From NCBI GenBank assembly GCA_002077045.2, contig KZ111145.1, forward strand, positions 572,834 to 636,833: 64,000 nt of DNA, read 5' to 3'. A program made the position numbers and the translations under genes. Shown here piece after piece: positions 10,659 to 22,349 of the stretch. The notes beneath the pieces are model-generated. The model was not told the DNA's origin, made no database searches, and was given only the letters and a program-made list of their open reading frames with translations. The first letter of the stretch is position 1. Each line of letters opens with the position of its first letter. This stretch comes from Rachicladosporium sp. CCFEE 5018 (taxonomy: Eukaryota; Ascomycota; Dothideomycetes; Cladosporiales; Cladosporiaceae).

Positions 10659-12847
10659 ATGGTCTATCGCGGTAAACCCTCGGCTGGCTGCGAACAATGC
10701 CGTCTCGCGAAGAAGCGATGTACGCTGGAGCAGCCGGCTTGTGTGCGATGTGTCAAACTGAGAAAGCCATGCTCCGGGTATCGAGATACGACTGCCCTGC
10801 AGATCCAGGACGAGACTGTTGCTGTCACTAGAAAGGCAGAGGGTCGGAAGGCGGGTCACAGTACTGCAGTCGTCAGGTCGAGGACGACACCACTAGCAAA
10901 TACGAATACAGCAACACCGAGCTGGTCGCAACCCTTGGAGGCATCCCAGACACAGTGGAAAGTCTCACAATACTCAACGCCAAGCAGCTCTGAGTACGTA
11001 CCCGACTCCTTCGACCCTCCAGTCTTCTCCACCGACCTCCCCATCCTAGACCCCACAGATGAGGAAGACGTCTACCGACCCGGTCCCCCAGACGAAGCCA
11101 TCTCCGCGGACTTCTTCTCCAATCTCTCCACAGTAACCTCCTGGATCACCCGCGGCTTTCTTCCTCGTGCAGACGAAGTCGCCACATCTTACTTCCTCAG
11201 CTGCTTCACTTCGCAAGGTCACTGGGAGTACGTGCCGCGTTACGCCGCTGTACCGCGAATGGACCCTTGCTTAACGCTAGCAGTCAAGGCCTGTGGTATG
11301 GCGGCGCTGGATAATGTCAGGTATGTGCCGCAGGGCCGGGTGTGGAGTCGGAATGTTTATGGAAAGGCGCTGGGGATGTTGAATGAGAGTTTGAGGGATG
11401 GGGAGAAGTGTCGGACGGATGAGAGTTTGATTGCTGTGAGCGTATTGAGTCTGTACGAGGTGAGTCTGATCGTTATGTTGCGTGGGGTGAGCAGGACGTG
11501 GAGCTGACTGAGGTGGGCAGAATCTCGTCTGCGATAGCAAGCAATCTGTACAATCCTGGAAAGCGCACATACAGGGCGCAACACAGCTGCTTAAGCTACG
11601 AGGGAAAGCGCAATTCATGTCCGGCGTCGGACGCAATATCTTTCGCGAGACACGAGCCCAGATCGTAAGCCCCCATAATCCCCCTCCTCCCCTTCAAACC
11701 TTCTCACTGACTGTCACTCCAGATGATCCACTGCCTCTGGGACGATATGCTCCCCCCCTCCTTCCTCCTAGACTGGACCCCCGCCCTCCAAGCCGCCTCC
11801 CCCGACGCAGCCTTCCAAGCCCCTGCCGACAACCTAATAGACATATGCTTCTCCTTCGCCACAATCCAGTACCTAGCCAAGAAATCCCAAATTACGGGCC
11901 CTGAAGCCCTTTCCCGTATAAACGAAGTCGACGCCCGGATGCAATCCTGGGCCACCAATACCCCGTCATGTCATCCTCACTGGTCGTACACGGAATTAAG
12001 GGTAGATGATAGTCCGCACATCTGGAACAACACCGTGCACTCTTACGCTGGGATTCCGATGCCAGGGGTGTGGAACACCTACCGCTCCGTCCGGGTCATG
12101 GTCACAAGGATGCAGCAAATGCTCGCGCTCCGTCTCTCAATCCCTGGGTTCGATCACGCAGGCATCCGCGCCACGCGCCGCCGCTTAGCGGACGAAATCT
12201 GCGCCACGATACCCTGCCAGCTCGGCCACGCGCCAGCTCCGTGCTGGAATAGCAACGCCGTGCTCGTGACGAGTTATGCGTCGATCTGGCCGCTATTCTT
12301 CGCCGGGACCTGCGCGTTGGAGAGATTGGGGCTGACAACCCCGAATTCGCAGGCCGATCCCGGGCGCGCGTCGCCAGCTTCCACAGCCCTCGCTTTGACA
12401 CAACTCTCCTGGCTGCTCGGCAGACTAGACCATATATCCGCCCACTCCGGCCTGCACTGGGCCGACGGCGTAGCCGCCACGCTCCGCGGCGACCTTCGCG
12501 TCAACTCCTCCTCGCTTAGTCCCGAGGATGCGCGGCTAGCTCCCCGTAACGCATTCGCCGGCCCGAAGCAAAGCGAGCTAGTAAAACAAATCGAAGCCAC
12601 AGGCGTCGGCATGGTGGTTGAGGAGGGGGATGAGGAGGAGGAAGGCGTACTATCAGGCTACAAGAGAGTCGGCTGGGCGCAAGGGCCAGCCAGGCCGAAG
12701 GGCGGCCTGTTCTTCGAGGCTGTGAGGCTGGATGCGCGGACTGTGGGGATTGATGTTGTTTGGGGGGAGGATTGGGGAGGCTTGGGAAGAGGGTTGAAGG
12801 TGAGTAGAGTAGGAAAGGGGATGCAGCTGCGGTTTACGCAGGCGTAA
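10659..12847 (+). CDS. Zn(II)2Cys6 fungal transcription factor
   Basis: Likely DNA-binding regulator of 689 aa in three exons: 10659-11459, 11521-11664 and 11723-12847. Both introns have GT..AG ends and join in phase 0. The binuclear zinc cluster is at the N-terminus: C11-x2-C14-x6-C21-x6-C28-x2-C31-x6-C38, the canonical spacing. A Ser/Thr-rich linker follows. The middle and C-terminal part, with WITRGFLPRADEVATSYFL and LFYxxW-like blocks across the exon joins (SVQSWKAHIQGATQLLKLRG), resembles the fungal-specific transcription factor domain. An acidic run, EEGDEEEEG, lies near the C-terminus. No pathway genes are adjacent, so targets are unknown. Confidence 0.85.
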
Positions 12848-12978
12848 ATGCAAGCGGATAGTGATGAGGATAGATCTATGGAAGCATTAGGCATAACGGT
12901 CGTAGGTATCAATGAGCCCGCTCCGTCCCCCAAGAGTCGCGGCGAAGCTGTGCCGGACATCTCGCTAGGCGTTCTCGT

Positions 12979-15900
12979 TCACTTTAACCCGAATCCCTCC
13001 CCCTCCTCTACAGCCCTCCAAAGCCTCTCGCCAAGCAAAGCCTTACTCTCATACCCCCAAAGCAGCATCTGATTGAAGCATGTCCTCGCACTCGGGAATC
13101 TCTCTGCACTCTCGTTGCCCCAGCCCTTCCCTCCAGCCACAATCCGGAGAACCAAGCTTGCCGCCCCCAAGGCTGGAATGCGATCAGAGCCCGTGATGAA
13201 GCCGAGCAGCTTTCTCTGCCGGGATGGAGGAGCTTCAGCGAAGAGCTCCCAGAACCAGGAGATCAGTGGCACGGTCTCGGACGGCGTCGGGAGAAGGGGG
13301 TGAGGAGGGAGGGGAGAGCGGAAGTTCTCGTATACTGCTACGGCGCGGAGGGTATCGACGTCGATCTCTGCTTCCTCGCTGCCGCGGACGAGGAGCTCGA
13401 CTTCCTCTGGTCGGAAGAGGGAGAGCGCGTTGCCGGCGCAGACAGTCCAGAAGCCGCGTTTGAAAGGCTCGAATTGGCGTGTTACGGAGGTGTCGAGGAG
13501 GTAGCGCGTGTAAAGGTCTACGAACTGCGCGCTGTTGGCATTGGTCACTGGGATATCATCGCCATTGGGCAGAAGAGGGTGCGTGGTATGGGTGCCGTAG
13601 CGGGAGATCGGGGCGGCGAACGACCAGGCGTATACTTCTTGGACGTCGCCAGGGAAGGCCAATAGGATTTGGAGGCCGGTTGCGAGCGAGGGATGGAGTT
13701 GCGCGAGATCGGACAGGGTGTATGTCATCGTCGGAGCGGCGGCGGTGGAGCCTGGCGTCGAAGGAGCAGACGCTAAGAGTTTCCGCCAGAGAAAGCTAGG
13801 GAGTCGACAGTCGAGGATCGTGGAGTTGTAGATCGCCAAACCGAGCAGGGCGCCAACGAGGAAGTACTCCTCGCCCGTCTCGAACGTCCCAGGATTGAAC
13901 CAGCAGCAGCCGCTCTCGTCGTCCCACAGGAAAAGCCCGTGGTCGGCGTCGAACACCTCTCTCACCAATAAGAGAAACCATTCTTTGCGCAGGCCACCCG
14001 CGTCAACGCCATCCTCGCCTGCAAACTGGACGCGGAGACCTTTCTTCACGTCTTCACCGCCCGCGCCCACAGCACTGGCGATCTGCTGAAGCGAGTCATC
14101 CACCATACAGTCCCTTCTGACACGAAGGTGAAAATGCTGGCCGCCGTCTCGGGCGCGGACGACGCTCTCGAAGTAGGCTTCGCGGGCTTTGAGCTCCATC
14201 TGGCGTCTGGCATCGAATTCGAGGATGCGGATCTTCGCCCCGAGGGAGAGCAGGAACGGGTACTGGCAAAAGGCGAACTTGTCTTTGGCGCGTGCGGCGG
14301 GCAGTGACGGCAAAGACTCCCAGAGTTTGAAATCTGAGATGAGCGCTGGAGAGGCGGAGTCGAGCAAAGTGGTGTAGAAGTAATTGGTGGCTAGTAGCTG
14401 ACTGGGCGTGGAAGTCGGGTCCAAGCCCGATAACGATGTGGCCGTACGTGTGCCCTGGAAGTTGTCGTTCGCAGCAAATAGCATGCTCATCATCTTCGCC
14501 GCTGCTCGAAGCTGCCAGTCAGCAGCCCATTCGGTCTCGCCTCCGTCACCGTCCCCGTAGGTGCGCTTCTTAGTGCTTGTGCTCTCTGCAAGTCCGAGTG
14601 CACTGTGTAGCTGCACACTGGTACTCGCTGCACCGTTGCTCAGGTTAGGTATGAGCCCGCCGTTGTCATTGACGTTCGTAGACTTGGTTCTACGAGCTTT
14701 GCCCGTACTGCGGCGAGCGAGACGGTGCGTGAGAAATGATGCCACAAGATCAATGTTGGAGATAAACGCAGCTTCGTCAAGGCGAGAGAACCACGTGGTA
14801 AGGTAGCGTGCGCTGGGCTCGGGTGCGTGAGCAAGCAAACCAAGAATACGCTTGATGATGCCAGTATGAGCTGTTGCGGTCGCATCGCGAGGTGGCGATC
14901 GAAAGTCGTGCAGAATCACCGGGCGTCGCTGAGCAGCTCTTGCTGGACTAAATCCTTGCGTACCGTTAGCAGCAGCAGTGGAAGCAGCTCGCTTAACCCG
15001 AAGTCGCCTCTGCTCTGCGTGTAGTGACGGATTTGCCAGTAAGATCAACAGCCATCGAATGTCTTCAGGCTGTTTGATCGCTTTGCCCGGCCGCTTGAGC
15101 AGGTTCTCGGTGATCTTCAGCAGAGTACGGATAGTGTGCTCTCTCGCTTCTGCCAAGTCAGCCTCAATCTGCTGGATCTCCTGCTCGTTGTCGAGACGTG
15201 TCTGATCGCACTCGGCGCTAAGCAATGGTAATGCCGATCTCCAGTCCTCTCCAGCCGAATGAACGACCTCGTACCACTGGTCCAGCACAGCCCAGTCGAT
15301 GTTCGGACTCTTCGAGCTCACGGCTTTACTGGCACCGCTGCCGACTTTATTCCTCCTGATCTCCCTAGGTCCCATCTTGCGATCCACTCTACCGGTCCAC
15401 CAACTGCCGTTTTCGCCAATGTCTCCCAGTAGTAGGGTCTTGGCGTCAAGCCCGTTCAGTAAGTCGATTGGACTCGACGGAAAGTCGACAGTGGGTTCTG
15501 GCGGTGGGGTGGAGATGTGAGATTCGCTCCTCGTCCTGCCGAGTGGCAATTCCCGAATCGTCGAGAAGCTAGCATTCAGGACATCGAAAGAGCCGAAGGT
15601 GCTGGCCATGTAGTCCTCGAGAGGACGGAAAATGAGTTTGGTACGATCATAGCGCTCGCGGGCTGCATTGTCGAGCGCTGCGTTAGGACTGAGTGGCAGG
15701 CGTGGGGAGCGCTCGCCGTTGATTTCGCCAGTACGTCGCACATTTCGTGACGGCGCTCGCTTGTTCATGCTCGCCAAAGGCGGCGGAGGGGGCTTTCGAG
15801 TCGGCTGTCCAGGCACTGGCTTCCGTCGAGGCGATAAAGGGTGCGGCGCGGGAGGACCAGGACCAGATACTGGCACCTTCGCCTTGGGAGGCGGAGGCGT

Positions 15901-16782
15901 CTCGCGTCTTTCGTAGGCAAACAGGTCAAAGTCGCTGAAGTCCCGTATGGCGTTCGTCATGACTGGGAAGTCGGCCGAGCCAGGTGTATCGGGTGGCGAA
16001 GTGGTCACAGGAGCGTCGGTAAGTTGCTTCGATGAGGCATCTGGCTCGGCTTGTGCGGGAGGAGTGCAGACTGGCTGAGCCATTCGATCGACTGTCGTTG
16101 TCATGGGCAGACTGATCGACCTGCCTATGCTGTTCCTTTCACTCGGCCGCTGTGCGTCGACTGTCGAAGTATTGCTCCTGACCACCTCTCTACGACACCT
16201 TCCCTCCAAGTACCTCACCAAACACCTCTCCGTGATCCTCCTCGTCCTTTCCAAACTTACGACCTCCCGTCTCCTACCCTCGTCTTCCGTTGTGTCCTCC
16301 TTCCCCCCCAAGTCCACCTCGTTCACAGTCAAACAGCCCATACACCTGAACCTCCCCACCTCCGGCGGAACTCTGCACCTCGCTCCACAGCATGCACAGC
16401 CCCGCTGCACCTTCCCATCATCATCGCCCTTTCCTCCCAGCGCTCGTCCACTAGCCTCCCGCTTCGGCAAAGCTTCGACGAGAACAGGGACCAGCCCTTC
16501 ATCAAGCGAGACGTCTATATCGTCCCTGCTGCCGGAGAGATTGCCCACGCTTTTCTTGCGGGAGAAGAGACGAGGCAGTGGATGTGACACAGAGCGGTTA
16601 TGGGTGTGTGCTGGGCTACCGCTTGCTGAGGTCCGAGGCCGAGGGAGCGGACCCGCCGACGAGGTAGCCGTAGTAGGAGGCGGACGGGGTAGAGGCTTAG
16701 AGGAGGACGTATAGCTTTGTGAGCGGGAGCCAGGCGCGCCAGATCCGCCAGAGAGCAGACGGGAGGACCAGGACGGCGCCAT
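12979..16782 (-). CDS. hul4: HECT-type E3 ubiquitin ligase, Hul4-like
   Basis: Single-exon protein of 1267 aa. The C-terminal ~370 residues form a HECT domain: FAGEDGVDAGGLRKEWFLLL (N-lobe), YFLVGALLGLAIYNSTILD, and the catalytic cysteine in SARTCFNQM (Cys1235), which takes ubiquitin from an E2 as a thioester. Near residues 129-150 is a cysteine cluster (C129, C131, C132, C136, C147, C150) that looks like a zinc-binding module. Between them are Pro/Ser-rich low-complexity regions and helical sequence. This architecture matches fungal Hul4-type ligases. I am confident of HECT, less so of the exact orthologue. It is tail-to-tail with the transcription factor gene, about 130 bases apart. Confidence 0.88.
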   Translation of the reverse strand: MAPSWSSRLLSGGSGAPGSRSQSYTSSSKPLPRPPPTTATSSAGPLPRPRTSASGSPAHTHNRSVSHPLPRLFSRKKSVGNLSGSRDDIDVSLDEGLVPVLVEALPKREASGRALGGKGDDDGKVQRGCACCGARCRVPPEVGRFRCMGCLTVNEVDLGGKEDTTEDEGRRREVVSLERTRRITERCLVRYLEGRCRREVVRSNTSTVDAQRPSERNSIGRSISLPMTTTVDRMAQPVCTPPAQAEPDASSKQLTDAPVTTSPPDTPGSADFPVMTNAIRDFSDFDLFAYERRETPPPPKAKVPVSGPGPPAPHPLSPRRKPVPGQPTRKPPPPPLASMNKRAPSRNVRRTGEINGERSPRLPLSPNAALDNAARERYDRTKLIFRPLEDYMASTFGSFDVLNASFSTIRELPLGRTRSESHISTPPPEPTVDFPSSPIDLLNGLDAKTLLLGDIGENGSWWTGRVDRKMGPREIRRNKVGSGASKAVSSKSPNIDWAVLDQWYEVVHSAGEDWRSALPLLSAECDQTRLDNEQEIQQIEADLAEAREHTIRTLLKITENLLKRPGKAIKQPEDIRWLLILLANPSLHAEQRRLRVKRAASTAAANGTQGFSPARAAQRRPVILHDFRSPPRDATATAHTGIIKRILGLLAHAPEPSARYLTTWFSRLDEAAFISNIDLVASFLTHRLARRSTGKARRTKSTNVNDNGGLIPNLSNGAASTSVQLHSALGLAESTSTKKRTYGDGDGGETEWAADWQLRAAAKMMSMLFAANDNFQGTRTATSLSGLDPTSTPSQLLATNYFYTTLLDSASPALISDFKLWESLPSLPAARAKDKFAFCQYPFLLSLGAKIRILEFDARRQMELKAREAYFESVVRARDGGQHFHLRVRRDCMVDDSLQQIASAVGAGGEDVKKGLRVQFAGEDGVDAGGLRKEWFLLLVREVFDADHGLFLWDDESGCCWFNPGTFETGEEYFLVGALLGLAIYNSTILDCRLPSFLWRKLLASAPSTPGSTAAAPTMTYTLSDLAQLHPSLATGLQILLAFPGDVQEVYAWSFAAPISRYGTHTTHPLLPNGDDIPVTNANSAQFVDLYTRYLLDTSVTRQFEPFKRGFWTVCAGNALSLFRPEEVELLVRGSEEAEIDVDTLRAVAVYENFRSPLPPHPLLPTPSETVPLISWFWELFAEAPPSRQRKLLGFITGSDRIPALGAASLVLRIVAGGKGWGNESAERFPSARTCFNQMLLWGYESKALLGERLWRAVEEGEGFGLK

Positions 16783-17481
16783 TGTAAGGGGACAGACCAG
16801 TGGTACCGAGACAGGGCATAGCAGTACAAGCTCGTCCAGATCACCTCTTCCAACCTTTGATACCAGAGATCATGCGCTCGTGCGTATCTTGCAGCCCTTC
16901 AATCAAGCCATCCCGCTGTGCTACCTCTTGTTTAGCTCCAGGTTTGACATATGCGACTTTCGCAAACCCCCTAGAAGTCGTATACGCGTCCGTCTCGTAT
17001 CGCCCAGTCCGCTTCAGCCGTGCTCCCAAGCTCTCGATGCTGTTTCTCTGCTCCCTCTTCCTTATCAGCTCAATCCCCCAGCATCACAGCCTCACTCACA
17101 GCAGTCGATGAACAGGCCTCCAGCACGCGATCTCTCACCAAAGATGCCTCGGACTAATCGAAGTCAATGAATGTTTGGCGCAAGCCACATGTAGCATCGT
17201 ACCTTACCGCCGAGTAATCCGGGGTATTGAAGTGAGGCAGATGTGGGGCAACGGGCGTGTGTCAGGGTATCGAGATCGACGAGATGATACAGGAATAGAA
17301 TGCTGAAGCAATGATGGATGGACGATTTGGATACGTATATGGCACAAATTCGCTACATGTACATCGTGAATTCATAGACCGGGTATATAGCCGCCGCTCC
17401 GCCAGAACGCCTTCAAACACATGCTCATGAATGCATGCTTCTACTTCATCGTCCATCCATCGACCTTGCAAAGAGCTGCCG
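16783..17481. other. Intergenic region, promoter side of the HECT gene
   Basis: About 700 bases between the 3' end of the BTB gene and the 5' end of the HECT gene, both on the minus strand. Only short, low-quality frames are present and no RNA or repeat is visible. Confidence 0.5.
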
Positions 17482-18999
17482 TCATTCCTCCCAAGGCCAC
17501 TCCCCGTCCCCAACCTTCGTGCAAGTCAAGTACCCGAGCGCAACTCCACCGCTCCCAGCAGTACCGTCAAGCTCAAGGAAGCTCCTACAAATCGGCCTCA
17601 CAATCTCCCTAGCCAGATTCCGCAGCTCCTCGACTTTCCTCTCGAATCGTCTCAAGTTGTCGCGGGTGTACAGGTCCGGCGAGAGCTTGAGGAAGCGTTT
17701 GCAATCATCACGTCCGAGGCCGGGGAGCGGCGCAGAGGAGGAGAGGGTGCGGAAGAGACGACCGCTGGTGCCCTGCGTAAGTGTCGGTAGGTGTGGCCCA
17801 GACGTTGAAGGTGGTTTGAGGATCGGTGTTGGTGCCGAGGTGGCATTGTCAGCAATCCAGGAGCGGAAGAACGAGACCGCGAGCCAGGCTAGATAGTCCG
17901 TAGCAGGTGTCACGCGATCACCTCGTGGGTTCGTCAGCGACAGCCGCCACAGCTTCGCCTCAACGCGAGACTTAGCTTCTTCGAGATCTTCGTGCTTGTC
18001 TTCGATTAGATCCAGCACTGCGGTATCGACCTGGTTTTGTAGCGAAGACTGTGCTAATGGCCACTGACCCACCACGTGGATGAGAGCTTCGGCGAAGATC
18101 GTGCGTGATCGAGCGAGATAGCCGAGCTTGAGGTAGGATGGCGGATACTTGGCGATCTGCTTGTACAGCCTTGCACCGAAGCGGAGAAGGTGGTGATCCA
18201 CTCGTGTGCCGGCTATGGGGAGCGCGTCGTACATGTCTGCTAGGTGCAACAATGCCTTGCATTCGGTGTAGGCCGTGGCGATGTTGGTTGTTGAGAGCGA
18301 GGGCGGGTATTGGTACATGATGCGGAAGAGATTGTCGTAATCTTTCAGTATCTCGTCATCGGGGTTCGCCGGTGGCTGGCTTGCTGAGGGCAGCGAATTG
18401 ATAGACAAGGCGGAGAAGTTGGACATGCTACGAGAGAAGGCTGCAGTGGTGCCTGTTGGCTTCGGACGGAGAACAGGAGGGGGCTGATTCTCCGATCCAC
18501 CAAAGATGGATGGTGGTGCCGTATCTTGCACCAGCATCGGGACATCCTCTGTGCCTGCAGACTGCCAGTCGAGAGTGTAACGCCATCGCTTGCCCGCTTG
18601 CTGCTCAATTGATGGTCTCCGCTCCTGACTAGCAGCGCGTGACCCTCCCTCTCCAATCGTTGACAGCCCTCTAGTGCGGCTCCACTCCGGTCGTGTCCCC
18701 GCCTCGAAGAAGGCTGAACACTGACTGAGTATCAAGCGATGTAGGAGGTAGCGCTTCTCCTGCCTCCCATCGGCGCTCGTAAGCACGATCTCGACATCGC
18801 CGGTACTCGAGAAAACCGGAAACTCGTTCTGCGGGAGGTATGCGCTCGAGCCTCCACTGCGACCATGGCGGTGTCTCCTGGCCGTTGATCGCCCAGATGT
18901 GACTGAGGATGCTCTCACTGATGACAACGGTGCGCTCGAGGATGGGGCCGGGAGTGGTAGGTCGGCGTACGAAGCGGCGGGCCGGTAGTGAGAGACCAT
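17482..18999 (-). CDS. BTB/POZ-domain protein
   Basis: Single-exon protein of 505 aa. A Ser/Arg-rich N-terminal tail is followed by a BTB-like fold at about residues 58-105: FSSTGDVEIVLTSADGR, then KRYLLHRLILSQCSAFFEAG, the classic pattern in which the ligand-side loop leads into the H-x-x-L-L-S-xxS-xxF motif. An inserted Ser-rich segment separates this from the second half of the fold (YDNLFRIMYQYPPSL, then AYTECKALLHLADMYDAL). The rest is helical. BTB proteins dimerise and often recruit substrates to cullin-3; nothing here identifies a partner. The 5' end faces RPL15, so the two share an upstream region of about 530 bases. Confidence 0.75.
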   Translation of the reverse strand: MVSHYRPAASYADLPLPAPSSSAPLSSVRASSVTSGRSTARRHRHGRSGGSSAYLPQNEFPVFSSTGDVEIVLTSADGRQEKRYLLHRLILSQCSAFFEAGTRPEWSRTRGLSTIGEGGSRAASQERRPSIEQQAGKRWRYTLDWQSAGTEDVPMLVQDTAPPSIFGGSENQPPPVLRPKPTGTTAAFSRSMSNFSALSINSLPSASQPPANPDDEILKDYDNLFRIMYQYPPSLSTTNIATAYTECKALLHLADMYDALPIAGTRVDHHLLRFGARLYKQIAKYPPSYLKLGYLARSRTIFAEALIHVVGQWPLAQSSLQNQVDTAVLDLIEDKHEDLEEAKSRVEAKLWRLSLTNPRGDRVTPATDYLAWLAVSFFRSWIADNATSAPTPILKPPSTSGPHLPTLTQGTSGRLFRTLSSSAPLPGLGRDDCKRFLKLSPDLYTRDNLRRFERKVEELRNLAREIVRPICRSFLELDGTAGSGGVALGYLTCTKVGDGEWPWEE

Positions 19000-19529
19000 G
19001 GTCCTGCGATGGTCTCTTCTGCGCAGCCAGGTCTATGCTTCCTGCTGGTGTTCTGGATTGCCTCAATGCCTGCCTTGGATGAGGCTCATGCTAGAGCGCG
19101 TCGTCTACGCATCGCGACAACGATGCTAGTGTCGCGATTATTCCGTCTAGGTCAAGCGAGTGAACAACAAAGCTCTGCGCTCTACATCATCCGCCGACCA
19201 GTCATTCACTTGCGACACTCGAAGTTGAGAAGGCCTCATCGTGGCGAAGCAGCTTTGCAATCTGATTGGCCATGCGGCGCTACGGGACGAGCCATCGCGA
19301 ATCTTGGCACTCGCACTCCTCCACCTAGAATTTGTCGAAGCACCACTACACCGAGCGCTCGACAGACGAAGGACCTCACTTCACGACCATCGACAACCGC
19401 AAAGGTACGAAACACTATTGGGAGAGATGTTGCTGGAGTAGACATGTCCACGGATCCTCTTGCGCAGCTCTTACCCACAACACAGCTCCATGAAGCCACC
19501 ACGAGCATTGGCTAACACCACACGTACAG
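19000..19529. promoter_or_regulatory. Shared divergent upstream region of the BTB gene and RPL15, with a probable RPL15 5'UTR intron
   Basis: The BTB gene starts leftwards at 18999 and RPL15 rightwards at 19530. Just before the RPL15 ATG is a good acceptor with branch site, GGCTAAC followed by CGTACAG, ending at 19529. A GTACGA donor at 19405 would give a leader intron of 125 nt, common in fungal ribosomal-protein genes. This intron is inferred from motifs only; no transcript evidence is available. Confidence 0.4.
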
Positions 19530-20333
19530 ATGGGCGCCCACAAGTATCTCGAGGAGTTGCAGAAGAAGAAGCAGAGCGATGTCATGCGCTTCCTGCTCCG
19601 CGTTCGCTGCTGGGAGGTACGACACACCACAACCACACCCTGATGAGAGCGGCATAAGACTGGCGAGACACTCCCTTCACTGGGAAGCCTCGCCCAGTCT
19701 GTGTCTTGATCGTACTCGTTGAACATTTGCTGAGAGTACTTTCATACAGCTCCGCCAGTTGAACGTCATTCACCGCGCATCCCGCCCCAGTCGTCCCGAC
19801 AAGGCCCGCCGTCTGGGTTACAAAGCTAAGCAGGGCTTCGTCATCTACCGCGCGCGTGTGCGCCGTGGTGGCCGCAAGAGGCCTGCGCCTAAGGGTGCTA
19901 CCTACGGTATGTCGATCATCTTGCTGCCTCACTAGAGCCACAGCCATACTAACACCCCACCCCAGGCAAGCCCACCAACCAGGGTATCAACCAGCTCAAG
20001 TACCAACGCTCCCTCAAATCCACCGCCGAGGAGCGCGTCGGCCGCCGCTGCGCCAATCTCCGCGTCCTGAACTCCTACTGGATCAACCAGGACAGCACCT
20101 ACAAGTACTACGAGGTCATCCTCGTGGACCCGCAGCACAAGGCCATCCGCCGCGATGCCCGCATCAACTGGATCGTGAACCCCGTGCACAAGCACCGCGA
20201 GAGCCGTGGCTTGACTGCTACGGGCAAGGCGAGCCGTGGGTTGGGCAAGGGCCACAAGTACAACAAGACGACTGCTGGCCGCAGGAAGACGTGGAAGAGG
20301 CACAACACTCTGTCGCTGTGGAGGTACAGGTAG
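19530..20333 (+). CDS. RPL15: 60S ribosomal protein L15 (eL15)
   Basis: Structural protein of the large ribosomal subunit. Three exons, 19530-19616, 19750-19906 and 19966-20333, encode 203 aa, the normal eL15 length. The start MGAHKYLEELQKKKQSD is the conserved N-terminus. Further hallmarks are LRQLNVIHRASRPSRPDKAR, GYKAKQGFVIYRARVRRGG and the C-terminal KGHKYNKTTAGRRKTWKRHN. Intron 1 (19617-19749) is long for this window, which is usual for ribosomal-protein genes. Very basic and highly conserved. Confidence 0.97.
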
Positions 20334-21378
20334 ATCTTGCAAGGAGTGGCCGAAGTGGTGGCTGGACTTGCTACCAAATTCACGTCAACAATGTGTGCAG
20401 CTGCATGGTTCACACGTCGGCACGAAGGTGGTATTCGCCATATGTCAGACGGGCTGAGCTGTCCAGCAATCAGTCAAGCGTGATGCCAGCGTCATCCGAC
20501 ACAAGAACGATTAGCATAGCGCACACAAGCAGTATCGAGGATGACTTGATCAGCTCTTGCACCGTACGTTCCCATGTCGGCACAGGTCTTGCCTCCTTTG
20601 TGATTCACAGTCCTGGATTATCCGAGATGCGTCAAGTTTGAAAACACTTCCGGCTTATTGTTACAATTCTGACCATCTGACGCTTCTCACCGCCTCGACG
20701 TTGTCTATTGGATAACCGATCTCCAATGCGTGGCAGCCGTACCATGAGATCCCATTCCACATGGCCTGTCACACATCATCTGATTCCCAATCCATCAATC
20801 TCACCCGAACATCTCAAATGCCCACCAGCACTTTATCCGACATCTGCCAAGGTTCGCCGTTCTCGCCAAAACTCCCGGCGCCAAAGCCATGCACGGCAGA
20901 AGGTTTCATGCAGATATCCCTGTCGTTTCAGGGGATTGTGTTGCGCCACTCGATAGATACGTACCCAGTCGATAGTGGCCGATAACCCGAAGCCCTGTCC
21001 GCGTCCACATTCTTGGCAAGGGCTTGGGGTTGGGAGGTGACGACGACGAAGTGGTGTTTCGCTTGTGTCGACTTTCGCGTTTCTACGTTATTCTGCTTGT
21101 GGTGTCGTTCGTGTACAGATCTGTTCAATCGATCGCTCGTGGCATTGGAAAGCACGGAGAGTGTACTTGGGAAAGCACGAGATCGGATTTGTCTGGACTG
21201 TGCATTGGCAGAAGACTCGTTGAGCGAGTTTGCTGAGAGGCATTGGAAGCACGAGAAGACTGCTGGCAGGACTGGAGCAAACCCACGGTGCTCAAAAGAA
21301 GCCAAGGACATCACTCGACTCGACTTTCCACTCCACCATCGAACTATCACCCATTGGTTTTAAGCACCAACCGCAATC
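20334..21378. other. Intergenic region, RPL15 to sulfotransferase-like gene
   Basis: About 1 kb in which I recognise no gene. Two open frames near 21013-21363 overlap one another and show no domain. No tRNA or repeat was noticed. Confidence 0.45.
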
Positions 21379-22349
21379 ATGGCCTTCCAACCCTACACCC
21401 CCAAGCCCATAACCGACATCTTCACCAACGACACCGATATCAACCGCCGCGAATGCCGTCGCGTGGTCCCCATGCGCGTCCTAGCGCTAGGTCTCGGCCG
21501 CACAGGAACAGCCTGTAAGTCTCCTTACGCTGAGTAAGTGTTCAATGGCACTGTACTGACTGGCGCAGCCCTCCGCACCGCCCTCAAAACTCTCGGCTTC
21601 GACGACTGCTACCACATGATGTCTGCCTCCGTCGAGAACCCACCAGACTGCCTCATGTGGTCCGACGCGCTCGCCTCGAAATACGACAAGAAAGGCACAT
21701 TCGGCCGCGAGCAATGGGATAGTCTGTTAGGGCACTGTCAAGCTGTGTGCGACTGGCCGGCTGTGGCGTTCGCGAAAGAGCTCATAGAAGCGTACCCCGA
21801 GGCGAAGGTGCTGGTCACGACGAGGGACGTGGACAGTTGGCACGCGAGCACGATGAAGACTGTGAACTGGAGGGCGACGGAGAGTGAGTTGAAGTTGGTT
21901 AGTAGGTTCGATTGGGGCGCGGGGTTGTATCAGCCGATGTTGAGCAGTAAGTCCAACTTCTCCTACACGATCGAGGAAATCACAGCAGCATGCTAACGAG
22001 TATCGCAGAATTCTGGCATGAGTTCTGGGACCACGACTTCGAGAAACACGGCAAACGCCGCTTCGTCGAATACTACGATGAGATCCGCTCCCTCGTTCCC
22101 GCAGAGAACCTCCTCGAATATAAGATGGGTGAGGGCTGGAAACCACTCTGCGACTTTCTCGAAGTGCCTGTACCCGAAGGCCTGTCCTTTCCACGCACGA
22201 ACGACACGGACGGCTTCGTGGACCGATGTAAGCGCAGGAACCGGATGCAGATGATGAATGTGCTTTTCCGGGCTACGGTCGTGGGAGGGAGTTTGGCTGC
22301 TGTGGTATTGGGGGTTACGATGAGTGTGAGGAGGTTCTGGCGGCGATGA
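21379..22349 (+). CDS. Sulfotransferase-fold P-loop protein (Sulfotransferase_4 family)
   Basis: Protein of 284 aa in three exons: 21379-21514, 21569-21946 and 22009-22349. Splice phases are consistent and the first join restores GRTGTASLRTAL. The N-terminal LALGLGRTGTASLRTAL is the 5'-phosphosulfate-binding loop seen in PAPS-dependent sulfotransferase-like proteins. EAYPEAKVLVTTRDVDSWH is the second conserved strand, and YYDEIRSLVPAENLLEYKMGEGW with WKPLCDFLEVPVP forms the typical C-terminal block. A hydrophobic segment near the end (VVGGSLAAVVLGVTMSV) is followed by basic residues and suggests a tail anchor. Fungi carry many such genes, often misnamed as epimerases. The acceptor is unknown. 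Confidence 0.8.
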